Assembly (NCBI RefSeq): GCF_902459565.1
Contig: NZ_CABPSN010000001.1
Location: 496,001-560,000, forward strand
Direction: 5' to 3'
Length of the DNA: 64,000 nucleotides
From: Pandoraea aquatica
GTDB lineage: Bacteria > Pseudomonadota > Gammaproteobacteria > Burkholderiales > Burkholderiaceae
The number at the start of each line of letters is the position of its first letter. The stretch's first letter is position 1. A program made the translations under genes and the position numbers. The notes under the pieces were generated by a model. That model searched no databases. It was not told where the DNA came from and was given only the letters and a program-made list of their open reading frames with translations. This document shows, piece by piece, positions 23,642 through 32,292 of this stretch.

Positions 23642-25516
23642 TCATGATGACGATAAGCGAATGACCGACGGGCAGTCCGAGTAAAGCCGTGTGACGTCGT
23701 CGGCGCGCAGCGTCAGCACCGCGCGCTGATTCACGTATCCCTTGTCTGTGATCTCCCCTTGTTCCAGTGACGGCGACGACGCCAGGATGGCCGCGCGCGC
23801 CGCGCGCTGCGAACTCCCGGCGTCATGCGCCAGTTGTGCGAGCGCCTGTGCGATGAACGAGCGGACGTCGTCGTGCATCGCGAGTGTCTTGCCTGCGTGA
23901 TCGTCTGCGGACACTAGGGCGGATGCCGCCTTCGCCCGCATCGCCGGACTCGGGAAGATCAGCAATCCGATTTCGTCGCGATCATGCCCGGCGATCACCA
24001 CATCCGACGCATAGGGGGCCAACGCCGTCACCGCACGCAGTCTCAATGCGCCCACGGAAACCCACGTGCCGCTTGTCAGCTTGAAGTCCTCCGACACACG
24101 GCCGTCGAAGATCACGCCCGCGCCGGGATCGTCCACATCGGACAGACGGCCCGCGTCGCCGGTGCGATAGAAGCCCTCTTCGTCGAACGCTTGCGCCGTC
24201 GCCTCCGGATCGCCTGCATAACTACGAAACACCGACGGGCCACGCACACGCATCTCCAGCTTGTCGCCGTTGGGCACGAACTTCAGCTCGTTACCCGGTG
24301 CGGGCAGACCGATGTTGCCCGCGCCCGGGATCGGGAAGTGAACGCTGGTGATCAATGGCGACGTCTCGGTTGCGCCCCATGCCGACGTGAAGAACGGCAG
24401 CGTTTCGCAGTGCCGCGACGCCAGTCGCTCGAAGCGCTGCCAGACCGCCGGGGGCAAACTCGCCGCCGCGTAGAACAACACTTGCAGACGACCGAAGAAG
24501 CGCGCAGCGAACGCGTCGTCGTCTTCGAGAAACGGGGCGAGCGCTTCGAACCCTTTCGGGACGTTGAAGTGCAACGTGGGCGACACATCGCGTAGCGCCT
24601 CGACTGAGCGCCCCACGAGTTCGGGCACCGGGCGACCATCGTCCACGTAGAACGCCCCGCCGTTGCGCAACGCCATGTGGAAGTTGTGATTCGCGCCGAA
24701 CGTATGACTCCACGGCAGCCAGTCGACCACGACCGGGGGTGTCTCGTCGAGGAAATGCCAGCACTGCGCAATCATCTGCTGATTCGCCGCCAGCATACGG
24801 TGCGTGTTGACGACGATCTTCGGCTTGCCTGTCGAACCGGATGTCAGCAACAGCTTGGCCGTATCCTCCGGACGCACTTGCGCAAAAACGGCATCCAGCG
24901 CCGCCGATGCCGACGTCGATGCAAGCGTGTCGAAGCGCAGCCAGTCCGCACGTGCATTACGCGTGGCGACGACAGGGCAACGGATCGGCGCACCGTCCAG
25001 TGCCCGTGCGTAGGTATCGCCGTCTTCGACATACACGAGCGCCGGATCGAGCCGCGCGAGAATGCCGTGCAGCTTGCCCATGTCCTTGGCGATGCGCGAA
25101 TACGCAGACGACACGATGGCCGTCTGACGCCCCGCCATCATCGCGCCGAGCACGAGCAACGCGTGATTGACACTGTTATCCGACAGAATCACCACGGGAC
25201 GCTCGCGCGGCACGCCGAGGTCGAGCAACGCCTGCCCGATGCCGCGCGCCATCGCCAGCCCCTCGCCGTAGGTGACTTCACGCCAGAGGCCCGTGCCGGA
25301 CACGGCATCGCCAGGCTGTCGACGCTCGGCGACGAACACCGCGTCCGGCGTCCTCGATGCCCATTGCACGAGCCAGTCGGCCGGGCTGCGCGCGAACTCG
25401 CCGAGCACCGTGCGCGAGCGAATCACGAAGCTGCCGTCCGCGCGCACCTCGCGTTCGATATCGGGCCGGGCGAGGCGGCGCGCGCCCGCCGCCGCGAGGC
25501 TTACTCGATGGTCCAC
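23642..25516 (-). CDS. fcs: Feruloyl-CoA-synthase-like AMP-dependent acid:CoA ligase
   Basis: A 624-residue adenylate-forming enzyme. The phosphate loop is at about 224-232 (LLTSGSTGKPK), the aromatic-binding region reads FFTSAWGATETSP, and FYRTGDAGRL is the ribose-binding motif. Length and order match the feruloyl-CoA synthase family, which activates hydroxycinnamates as CoA thioesters before side-chain shortening. It begins with a GTG that overlaps the upstream substrate-binding-protein gene by 16 bp, so it is the last cistron of the five-gene operon. Ferulate itself is not proven; other aryl or acyl acids are possible. Confidence 0.75.
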   Translation of the reverse strand: MDHRVSLAAAGARRLARPDIEREVRADGSFVIRSRTVLGEFARSPADWLVQWASRTPDAVFVAERRQPGDAVSGTGLWREVTYGEGLAMARGIGQALLDLGVPRERPVVILSDNSVNHALLVLGAMMAGRQTAIVSSAYSRIAKDMGKLHGILARLDPALVYVEDGDTYARALDGAPIRCPVVATRNARADWLRFDTLASTSASAALDAVFAQVRPEDTAKLLLTSGSTGKPKIVVNTHRMLAANQQMIAQCWHFLDETPPVVVDWLPWSHTFGANHNFHMALRNGGAFYVDDGRPVPELVGRSVEALRDVSPTLHFNVPKGFEALAPFLEDDDAFAARFFGRLQVLFYAAASLPPAVWQRFERLASRHCETLPFFTSAWGATETSPLITSVHFPIPGAGNIGLPAPGNELKFVPNGDKLEMRVRGPSVFRSYAGDPEATAQAFDEEGFYRTGDAGRLSDVDDPGAGVIFDGRVSEDFKLTSGTWVSVGALRLRAVTALAPYASDVVIAGHDRDEIGLLIFPSPAMRAKAASALVSADDHAGKTLAMHDDVRSFIAQALAQLAHDAGSSQRAARAAILASSPSLEQGEITDKGYVNQRAVLTLRADDVTRLYSDCPSVIRLSSS

Positions 25517-26682
25517 TTTCCGCCCTTCACCGTGACGAGCACGCGACCGTCTTCGCCATAAGCCGAGTGGTCCTGTGCGTTGACATTGATCATGCCGTGC
25601 GTGGCCGCCAGACCGCGCGTCTGTTCGACGGCGGCGACGAGCGCATCGCGAAACGCCTGCGTGCCCGGTTGTGCCTGCTTCGCCGCCACTGCGACGGCGC
25701 GGTCGAGAACCAGATAAGCGTCGTACGCATAACCCGCAAACAGATTGCGCGAGCCTGCCCCGTACTGCGCTTCGTAACGTTTCGCGAAGTCCGTGGCGAC
25801 GGCCTTGCCCGGATGGTTCGCCGACAATTGCTCAGCCACCAGAATGTTGCCGACCGGCAGAATCGCGCCCTCGGCGCTCTTGCCCGCGACTCGCAGGAAG
25901 TCGTTGTTGGCGACACCGTGCGTCTGGTAGATACGCCCCTTGTAGCCCCGCTCGCGCAAGGTACTCATGGGCAGCGCTCCCGGCGTGCCGCTCGCCGCGA
26001 TGATGACGGCGTCTACGTTCGACGACATGACCTTGAGCACCTGCGCTGTCACGGACTGATCGTTGCGCGCGTAACGCTCGACCGGTGCGACCTGAATCTG
26101 ACGGGCGACGGCGCGTGCCTGAATGTCCTTGAGCCACGCTTCACCGTAAGAATCGTTAAAGCCGATGAAGCCCAGCGTCTTCACCTTGTGCGCCTTCATG
26201 TCGTCGAGCACGGCATCGGCCATGACGGCGACCGATTGCGGCAGCGAGAAGACATAGCGCATCTGCGTGGCGCTCGGCACGAACGGACACAGGCCCAGTT
26301 GCGGTGTGCGGGTATCGGCCGCCACGGCCGCGACGGCCAGACACGCAGGCGTCGTGGACGAGCCGATGATTGCGTCGACCTTGTCTTCCGTTGCGAGACG
26401 GCGCGCGTTCTTCGTCGCCGTGGTCGGATCGGTGGCGTCGTCGAGCACGATGTAACGTGCGGGCAAGCCACCAAGCGTGGGCGGCAGCATGCCGATGGCC
26501 TGCTTCTCCGGAATGCCGAGCGACGCGCCGGGGCCGGTCGTCGAGAGCGTAACGCCGACGGTGACGCCCGCCGGTTGGGCGCTCGCCGGCGAGGTCGCGC
26601 AGAGCATCGCCACACCGGCGAGCGTCGACAACGAAAGCATGCGAGATAGCGCGAAACTGCGTGTGAACCTGTTTGCCGCCAT
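25501..26682 (-). CDS. ABC transporter substrate-binding protein (LivJ-type), orphan
   Basis: A 393-residue periplasmic binding protein of the branched-chain amino-acid/aromatic-acid class. The signal peptide (MAANRFTRSFALSRMLSLST, cleavage near ASAQPAG) is followed by the LivJ-like fold with VGVTLSTTGPGASLGIPEKQ, DDATDPTTATKNARRL and DAIIGSSTTPACLAVA. No permease or ATPase genes for an ABC system are in the window, so it must borrow a transporter encoded elsewhere or act as a sensor. AGGAGAC precedes the ATG at 26682. It lies between the BKACE and ligase genes, suggesting capture of the pathway substrate. Confidence 0.85.
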   Translation of the reverse strand: MAANRFTRSFALSRMLSLSTLAGVAMLCATSPASAQPAGVTVGVTLSTTGPGASLGIPEKQAIGMLPPTLGGLPARYIVLDDATDPTTATKNARRLATEDKVDAIIGSSTTPACLAVAAVAADTRTPQLGLCPFVPSATQMRYVFSLPQSVAVMADAVLDDMKAHKVKTLGFIGFNDSYGEAWLKDIQARAVARQIQVAPVERYARNDQSVTAQVLKVMSSNVDAVIIAASGTPGALPMSTLRERGYKGRIYQTHGVANNDFLRVAGKSAEGAILPVGNILVAEQLSANHPGKAVATDFAKRYEAQYGAGSRNLFAGYAYDAYLVLDRAVAVAAKQAQPGTQAFRDALVAAVEQTRGLAATHGMINVNAQDHSAYGEDGRVLVTVKGGKWTIE

Positions 26683-26739
26683 GTGACTTGTCTCCTGGGA
26701 TTTTTTCGTTCTAGACAGCTTGCGACGCACACCCGTTCG

Positions 26740-27660
26740 TTAGCGCACGGCGAACTCCGGCAGTACTTCGCGATTTCGCGGCAGGCCCATGATTTCGCGG
26801 GCTTCGGTCGGTGTGGCCGGTTCGTAACCCATCTCTCGCACGAGGCGCACGACGCGCTCGGTGAGTTGCTGGTTCGTCGCGGGCACGCCATGCTCGTAGT
26901 ACAGGTTGTCTTCCAGACCCACGCGCACGTGCCCACCGAGCAGCAGCGAATTCATCGCCGACGGCAGTTGCGCCGGACCGATGCCGCTCACGCAGAAGAT
27001 GCTGCCCTTGGGCAACAGGTCGACCATCGACTGCAACACGCGCGGCGTGTACGGCATGGCGTTCTGGAAACCGCGATGCACACCGAGCACGAGGTTGACG
27101 AAGAACGGTTCGTCGTCGAATCCGGCGGCTGTCAGCGTGGCAAGGTCCTGCACGATGTGGGTGGGACTGAAAACCTCCCACTCCGGCTTGATGCCGCGCT
27201 TCTTCATCTCGATGGCGAGATGCTTCGAGCGCTCCGGCGAGGTGTGCATCAGCAGCTCCTTGCCGCCGAAGCTCGCGATGATGGTCGTGGCATCGAGCGT
27301 GCACATCTCGGCACCGGCATCCATGCCTTTCAGACGTTCTTCCCAGAGGATTTCCCAATAGCCGTTGTCGGCCTGCCCGATCATGTCGCCGTGGACACCG
27401 CCGCCCGTCGAGTTGTTGATGACGATGTCGCACTTGTCGCGAATGCGGCGGTTGATGTCGCGATAGATCGCCGGATCGCACGTCGCACCGTCGTCGCCCG
27501 GACGCCGCGCGTGAATCGCCACGACGCTCGCGCCAGCGTTGTAACAGTCGTAGACATCGCGCGCGATTTCGTCCGGCTGCGTGGGCAGATGGGGGTTCTG
27601 CGACTTGTACGCCATGCCGCCGGTGGGCGCGATGGTGACGATGACTTTGGGTTTGCTCAT
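26740..27660 (-). CDS. BKACE-family beta-keto acid cleavage enzyme (DUF849)
   Basis: A 306-residue TIM-barrel protein of the 3-keto-5-aminohexanoate cleavage family, which condenses a beta-keto acid with acetyl-CoA to give acetoacetate and a new acyl-Co[26 protein letters not shown] and the late [12 protein letters not shown], which supplies the metal-site Glu, are all present. The usual HxH metal motif reads AIHARRP: H50 is kept but the first His is replaced by A48, which sets it in a distinct subgroup. AAGGAGACAC precedes the ATG. It is third in an operon with a crotonase, a dehydrogenase and a CoA ligase. Confidence 0.85.
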   Translation of the reverse strand: MSKPKVIVTIAPTGGMAYKSQNPHLPTQPDEIARDVYDCYNAGASVVAIHARRPGDDGATCDPAIYRDINRRIRDKCDIVINNSTGGGVHGDMIGQADNGYWEILWEERLKGMDAGAEMCTLDATTIIASFGGKELLMHTSPERSKHLAIEMKKRGIKPEWEVFSPTHIVQDLATLTAAGFDDEPFFVNLVLGVHRGFQNAMPYTPRVLQSMVDLLPKGSIFCVSGIGPAQLPSAMNSLLLGGHVRVGLEDNLYYEHGVPATNQQLTERVVRLVREMGYEPATPTEAREIMGLPRNREVLPEFAVR

Positions 27661-27719
27661 GCGTGTCTCCTTCTTCGAATCAAACGTTCGTTGGATCGGA
27701 ATGCGTTCGGGTACGGGGG

Positions 27720-28646
27720 TCAGGGCTTGCTCGCGAGAATGCCGAGGATGACGGCGTCGCGCTGCGCTTCGAGTCGCGCGTTGCCCCGCCCGGCCAGTTC
27801 GGCTTCGACACCCGCGGTGATTCGCGCCTTGAGGTCGTCCGTCAGCACCGGCTCGCCAAGGTCGGCCCACCACGACTCGATGGGCGGACCAAGGTGGTCG
27901 AGCAGATGGGCAATGCCGCCCGCGCCGCCGGACAAATGAAGATTCAGAAACGGCCCCAGCGCCGCCCAGCGCAGACCCGGGCCGTAAGCGATGGCGTCGT
28001 CGATATCCGCGACCGAGGCCACGCCGGTGTCCACCAGATGAATCGCCTCGCGCCACAGCGCCGCTTGCAGGCGGTTCGCGATATGCCCCTTCACTTCCTT
28101 GCGGACGTGGATCGCGCGCTTGCCGATGGCGCGATAGAACTGCATGGCGGTGTCGATCGCCGCTTGCGACGACTGTTCGCCACCGATCACCTCGACGAGC
28201 GGAATCAGATGCGGCGGATTGAACGGGTGCCCGAGCACCACACGCGCGGGGTGCGCGCACACCGACTGCACCCGGCTCATCAACAAGCCCGACGAACTCG
28301 ACGCAATCACGACCGACGGCGGCAACGCATCGTCCATCTTGCGGAAAAGATCCTGTTTGAGGTCTTCGCGTTCGGGGCCGCTCTCCTGGACAAAATCGGC
28401 CCCTTCGAGCGCAGCGTCGAGCGTGTCGTGAAACGTGAGGCCGTCGCGCGTCGCCCCCGCCGTCAGCCCGATGCGGATAAGCGTGGGCCAGTGCGCATCG
28501 ACGGCTTCACGCAGGCGCTCGCGGGCGCCCGGTGCAGGGTCCCACGCGCTTACGCGCAGACCGCGCGCCAGAAAGTACGCCGCCCAGCTCGCGCCGATCA
28601 CACCGGTGCCGATGACGGCGACCTGCTCAATGTTGTCGTATTTCAC
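27720..28646 (-). CDS. 3-hydroxyacyl-CoA/carnitine dehydrogenase-family oxidoreductase
   Basis: A 308-residue NAD-dependent dehydrogenase. The Rossmann motif VIGTGVIG is at 11-18. The catalytic pair is H140 ([18 protein letters not shown]) and E152, with S/N residues (SSSSG near 117; N143) as in 3-hydroxyacyl-CoA dehydrogenases. The single-unit size and the C-terminal part ([21 protein letters not shown], then [12 protein letters not shown]) resemble L-carnitine dehydrogenase, whose product is cleaved by a BKACE. The adjacent BKACE makes oxidation of a 3-hydroxy acid or its CoA ester to a beta-keto compound the likely role. Confidence 0.8.
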   Translation of the reverse strand: MKYDNIEQVAVIGTGVIGASWAAYFLARGLRVSAWDPAPGARERLREAVDAHWPTLIRIGLTAGATRDGLTFHDTLDAALEGADFVQESGPEREDLKQDLFRKMDDALPPSVVIASSSSGLLMSRVQSVCAHPARVVLGHPFNPPHLIPLVEVIGGEQSSQAAIDTAMQFYRAIGKRAIHVRKEVKGHIANRLQAALWREAIHLVDTGVASVADIDDAIAYGPGLRWAALGPFLNLHLSGGAGGIAHLLDHLGPPIESWWADLGEPVLTDDLKARITAGVEAELAGRGNARLEAQRDAVILGILASKP

Positions 28647-28673
28647 ATTCGTCTCCGTGGGGTGGCCGGACGG

Positions 28674-29441
28674 CTAGCGTGCCGCGCGGCCCAGAAAGCT
28701 TTCCATACGCTCGCGCGCTTCGGGCGTGGCGAGCATGAGTGCACTCGTCACCGATTCGGTGAAGAGGCCGTCGGCCATCGACATATCGTGAATACGCGAC
28801 AGCGCATGTATCGTCGCCCAATTCGACAGCGGACTGTTCGCGGCCGTGTCGCGCGCCAGTTGTGTCGCCAGCGCGAGCCCGTCGCCGACGTCCGCCAGAT
28901 AGTGGCCGAGGCCCAGACGTTCACCGTCGACGGCGTCGTAACGGCGACCCGTGAGCATCATTTCCGTCATGCGGTCCGGGCCGAGAATGCGCGCCACACG
29001 CACCGAAGCACCGCCGCCGACAAAGATCCCGCGCTTGCCCTCGGGCAGTTGGAAGAACGCGTTGCGCTCGATCACTCGAACGTGAGCAGCCAGCGCCAGT
29101 TCCAGCCCGCCGCCAATGACCGCGCCTTGCAGAACGGCGACCACCGGACGTCCGCCAAACTGAATCTCGTGGAAAACCTTGTGCCAACGCTGGGAGACGC
29201 GCAGCACGTCAATGGGATCGCGCGTGCTGTTCTCCGAGAGATCGAGTCCGGCGCAGAAGTGCTCGCCGGCACCGCTGAGCACAACGGCTCTGACGCTGTC
29301 GTCGAAATCGCGGAAGGCGGCTTCAAGCGAATCAATGGCCGCGTCGCATAGCGCGTTGCGCTTCTCGGCGCGGTCGAGAGTGACGAACGCGATGGCGTCT
29401 TCGACGCGCACACGCAGGTGGGGATAGGTCATGGTCTGCAT
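28674..29441 (-). CDS. Enoyl-CoA hydratase/isomerase (crotonase) family
   Basis: A 255-residue crotonase. The oxyanion-hole segments are visible as HFCAGLDLSE and GAVIGGGLELALAAHVRV, with a candidate general-acid Glu in FQLPEGKRGIF. It is the first gene of the ligase/BKACE operon. It may hydrate the alpha-beta double bond of an acyl-CoA, or act as a hydratase/lyase like feruloyl-CoA hydratase-lyase. Two ATGs are possible (29441 and 29432); TTGGAGCG lies before them. A 30-bp palindrome ends 12 bp upstream of the first ATG. Confidence 0.8.
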   Translation of the reverse strand: MQTMTYPHLRVRVEDAIAFVTLDRAEKRNALCDAAIDSLEAAFRDFDDSVRAVVLSGAGEHFCAGLDLSENSTRDPIDVLRVSQRWHKVFHEIQFGGRPVVAVLQGAVIGGGLELALAAHVRVIERNAFFQLPEGKRGIFVGGGASVRVARILGPDRMTEMMLTGRRYDAVDGERLGLGHYLADVGDGLALATQLARDTAANSPLSNWATIHALSRIHDMSMADGLFTESVTSALMLATPEARERMESFLGRAAR

Positions 29442-29452
29442 CGCTCCAAATC

Positions 29453-29482
29453 GTGAAAAGTATCTTATAAGATATTTTTCAC
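29453..29482. promoter_or_regulatory. 30-bp near-perfect palindrome at the crotonase operon promoter
   Basis: Two 15-base arms (29453-29467 and 29468-29482) match at 14 of 15 positions. The core TATCTTATAAGATA at 29461-29474 is perfect, and the outer parts are GTGAAAA and TTTTCAC. The element starts 12 bp upstream of the crotonase start codon, where binding would block transcription or translation of the operon. Confidence 0.7.
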
Positions 29483-29500
29483 GTTGCGCAGCTTGTGCAA

Positions 29501-29515
29501 TGCAATTCAGGGTTA
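29501..29515. promoter_or_regulatory. Match to the BzdR operator pattern TGCA-N6-GGNTA
   Basis: TGCA-ATTCAG-GGTTA fits the operator pattern described, to my memory, for BzdR, the benzoyl-CoA-responsive regulator of Azoarcus. It lies between the operon and the divergent BzdR/BoxR-like gene at 29651. Confidence 0.45.
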
Positions 29516-29650
29516 ACAGGGATATTTCGGCACAAAAGGCAATTTAATGCATATTTTCCAATCTCAATGCAGGGAGTGCGCAGCGGGATGCTTCTGCATG
29601 TGCTATCTCATAGTATATTTATCACCAACTACACCCTGCCTCGTCCGTTC

Positions 29651-30568
29651 ATGAAAAAACCGCCTTTCGACACGCCACCGTCCGATCCGGCCGAAGACGC
29701 CGACGCCGGGGTGACGTCGCGTCTGGCGTCGCTCGCCCGGCAGGTGCGCATGCTGCGCGCCCAGCGCGGCATGACACGCAAGCAGCTCGCCGCACAGTCG
29801 AGCGTCTCGCTGCCGTATCTCGCCCGTGTGGAAGCCGGTACCGGCAATGTGTCTCTGGCGGTGCTGCACAAGCTGGCCGAGGCCCTGAACGTGGGCATCG
29901 AAACATTGGTCGCCGAGCGTTCCATTCATGACGGCGATCTGCTCATTCTGATCGAGTACCTGCGGCAACAATCGCCGGAGGTGCTCTCGCGGCTGCGCCG
30001 CCAGCTCGTCGTGCCCGTCTCGGCCGACGCAGGACGCATGGGCCGGCGCATTGCGCTCATCGGTCTGCGCGGCGCGGGCAAGTCGACGCTCGGGCCTCAA
30101 CTCGCGCAAGCCATCGGCGCGCCGTTCATCGAACTCGATAAGGAAGTCGAACGAGAAGCCGGCATTGCCATCGGCGAAGTCATCACGCTTTACGGGCAGG
30201 CCGCGATGCGTCGCATCGAGCGGCAGTGCATCGAACGGATCATCGGCGAGCATGAGCATGTCGTGCTGGCCACCGGCGGCGGCATCGTGTCGGAAGCCCC
30301 GACCTTCGAGCGCGTGCTGCGCGCATTCCGTACGGTATGGCTGCGTGCGCGGCCCGAAGTCCACTTCCAGCGGGTAATGCAGCAGAACGATGCACGCATC
30401 GCCACCGAAGCCCTGCGCAACGAGGCCCTCGATCACATCCACCGGATGCTCGACGCCCGCGAGTCGCTGTATCGGCTGGCCGACATCACGCTCGACACCT
30501 CCGACATCACGCCCGAAGCCGCGCTTGCAGACCTCCAGGCCCGCCTGTCCCCTGCCCGCGCGGCCTGA
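29651..30568 (+). CDS. BzdR/BoxR-type regulator: XRE HTH plus shikimate-kinase-like domain
   Basis: A 305-residue two-domain regulator. Residues about 25-90 are an XRE-type helix-turn-helix (LRAQRGMTRKQLAAQSSVSL, then YLARVEAGTGN). Residues 130-300 are a shikimate-kinase fold with a complete P loop G138-T146 (GLRGAGKST), FIELDKEVEREAG and the LATGGGIV signature. BzdR and BoxR, of the same layout, repress benzoyl-CoA pathway genes and bind the acyl-CoA inducer with the kinase-like domain. Here it is divergent from the ligase/BKACE operon, so the inducer is probably that pathway's acyl-CoA (inference). Confidence 0.85.
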   Translation: MKKPPFDTPPSDPAEDADAGVTSRLASLARQVRMLRAQRGMTRKQLAAQSSVSLPYLARVEAGTGNVSLAVLHKLAEALNVGIETLVAERSIHDGDLLILIEYLRQQSPEVLSRLRRQLVVPVSADAGRMGRRIALIGLRGAGKSTLGPQLAQAIGAPFIELDKEVEREAGIAIGEVITLYGQAAMRRIERQCIERIIGEHEHVVLATGGGIVSEAPTFERVLRAFRTVWLRARPEVHFQRVMQQNDARIATEALRNEALDHIHRMLDARESLYRLADITLDTSDITPEAALADLQARLSPARAA

Positions 30569-30604
30569 ATTCCGGACACGATTCCCAGCCCCGTGTCACG
30601 CCTA

Positions 30605-30651
30605 TTGCGTTGCCCCACGATTCACGCTTAGAATTAATAAGAATCATTATC
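30605..30651 (+). promoter_or_regulatory. Iron-responsive promoter with Fur box
   Basis: A possible -35 TTGCGT (30605-30610) and -10 TAGAAT (30629-30634) are 18 bp apart. ATTAATAAGAATCATTATC at 30633-30651 matches the 19-bp Fur consensus at 15 positions and directly abuts the -10. Iron-loaded Fur would repress the fecI gene downstream. Confidence 0.75.
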
Positions 30652-30731
30652 ATTTGCGGATCAACGTCCTTTCGTGAGCGGCATTGCCCGTGGAGTACGC
30701 CGCATGTGAATACGGGCAAACACGGGGAATC

Positions 30732-31241
30732 ATGGAAAGTCATTTTCAGCGCGAGATGGGCGCGCTTTACCGCGATCATCACGGCTGGCTGCGCGGCTGG
30801 TTACGCAAGAAGCTCGGCAATGCGTTCGACGCCGCCGATCTTGCGCACGACACCTACCTGCGCGTGCTCTCCACCGGACGTGCGCCGCACGACGACGATT
30901 CCCGTCGCTATCTGGCGCGCATCGCCAACTGTCTAGTGATCGATCTGTTCCGGCGGCGTCACATCGAGACGGCCTATCTCGAGACGCTGGCCGCCCTGCC
31001 CGAGCCGGTCGCGCCCTCACCCGAGACACGCGCCCTCGTGCTCGAAGCGCTCATCGAAATCGATACCCTGCTCTCGCGTCTGCCCGCCAAAGCGCGCACC
31101 GCGTTCCTGCTGTGCAAGCTCGAAGGGCTGGGTTATCGGGAGATTGCCGAGCAGTTGCAGGTCTCTGTCTCGTCCGTCGAGAAGTACATCGCACAAGCAT
31201 TGCGTGAGTGCTATGCCGTGCAGTTCGGGAGCGACGCATGA
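30732..31241 (+). CDS. fecI: FecI-type ECF sigma factor
   Basis: A 169-residue extracytoplasmic-function sigma factor. Region 2 is at about 8-75 (LYRDHHGWLRGWLRKKLG, then AADLAHDTYLRVL) and region 4 at about 105-160 (LSRLPAKARTAFLLCKLEGL, then GYREIAEQLQVSVSSVEKYI). The wording is typical of FecI/PvdS-like iron-starvation sigmas. It overlaps fecR by four bases (ATGA) and sits under a Fur box, the standard cell-surface signalling layout: the TonB receptor senses its ligand, FecR relays, FecI transcribes the receptor gene. Confidence 0.9.
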   Translation: MESHFQREMGALYRDHHGWLRGWLRKKLGNAFDAADLAHDTYLRVLSTGRAPHDDDSRRYLARIANCLVIDLFRRRHIETAYLETLAALPEPVAPSPETRALVLEALIEIDTLLSRLPAKARTAFLLCKLEGLGYREIAEQLQVSVSSVEKYIAQALRECYAVQFGSDA

Positions 31242-32239
31242 GCTTGCCGACTGCTGCCACACCCCTCGCGCCGGAAGTCGTTGAGCGCGCCAGCCTCTGG
31301 CTCGCGCGGCTCTGGTCCGAAGCCGTGACCTTAGAGGACATCGCCGCGTGCGAGCGCTGGCGCGCCGCGCATCCCGATCACGAGCGCGCGTGGCAACGAC
31401 TGGGCATCATCGGCCAGAAGTTCGAAGCGCTCGACAAGCTGCCGCCACGTGTGGCTTTCGACACGTTGACCGCCCGCCCGGCCCCTCGTGTGAGCGATGC
31501 CGGACGCCGCCGCGCGCTGCGCGTTTTCGGTGGTCTTATCACGCTGGCGGGCGCGGGTTACACGCTGCGTCGCTCGCCGATGTGGGACACCGTGACAGCA
31601 GACTATTCGACCGGCGTGGGCGAAGTGCGTCGCGTCATGCTGGCCGACGGCACGCAGCTGTGGCTCGATACTGCCTCGTCGGTCGACGTGCGCTTCTCGG
31701 TGGACGAGCGACGCATCTCGTTGCGACGCGGTCGTATCTGCATCGAGACCGGACCATCGAGCAACAGCCACGGCGCGCCGCTGGCCGTCACGACCCGCCA
31801 GGGCGAGATTCGCGATATCGGCACGCGCTTTACCGTGCGCGACGAGGGCGCACATACACAGGTCGCTGTCTTCGACGGCATCGTGCTCGTGCGTCCCACG
31901 CACGGCGCACACACGCAACGGCTCGACGCCGGGCAAGCGGCAAGCTTTTCGTCCAGCGCCATCGAGCCGTTGGTCGAGTCCACACCGTTCGACGAAAACG
32001 CCGCGGCATGGACGCGCGCGCAACTCATCGTCGAACGCATTCGCCTTGGCGATCTCGTCGAGACGCTCTCGCACTACCGGCGCGGTGTCCTCCGCTGCGA
32101 TGCCGCCGTCGCCGATCTGCGGGTAAGCGGCGTGTTCTCGCTCGCCGACACCGACCGTGCGCTGGCAAGTCTGGCCGTCGGCCTGCCCGTGGAGACGGTC
32201 TATCGCACGCGGTACTGGGTGACGGTCAAGGCGCGATAA
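31238..32239 (+). CDS. fecR: FecR-type anti-sigma/sigma regulator
   Basis: A 333-residue inner-membrane regulator. An N-terminal DUF4880-type cytoplasmic domain (about 12-60; ASLWLARLWSEAVTLEDIAACERWRAAHPDHERAW region) binds FecI. A single membrane segment lies at about 90-105 (VFGGLITLAGAGYTL), and the periplasmic FecR domain includes YSTGVGEVRRVMLADGTQLW and the EIRDIGTRFTV core. The C-terminal part, with the SGVFSLADTD motif, contacts the receptor's signalling domain. It starts inside the fecI stop codon (ATGA), giving coupled translation. Confidence 0.9.
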   Translation: MSLPTAATPLAPEVVERASLWLARLWSEAVTLEDIAACERWRAAHPDHERAWQRLGIIGQKFEALDKLPPRVAFDTLTARPAPRVSDAGRRRALRVFGGLITLAGAGYTLRRSPMWDTVTADYSTGVGEVRRVMLADGTQLWLDTASSVDVRFSVDERRISLRRGRICIETGPSSNSHGAPLAVTTRQGEIRDIGTRFTVRDEGAHTQVAVFDGIVLVRPTHGAHTQRLDAGQAASFSSSAIEPLVESTPFDENAAAWTRAQLIVERIRLGDLVETLSHYRRGVLRCDAAVADLRVSGVFSLADTDRALASLAVGLPVETVYRTRYWVTVKAR

Positions 32240-32292
32240 AAAGATTTTTTCAAATCGGTTGAGGGTTTGCCGATCTCGTTCGGAATACCTGT

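Noticed and set aside
27663-29351. 562-codon plus-strand frame opposite the dehydrogenase and crotonase
   Set aside because: Antisense shadow of two genes with intact catalytic motifs.
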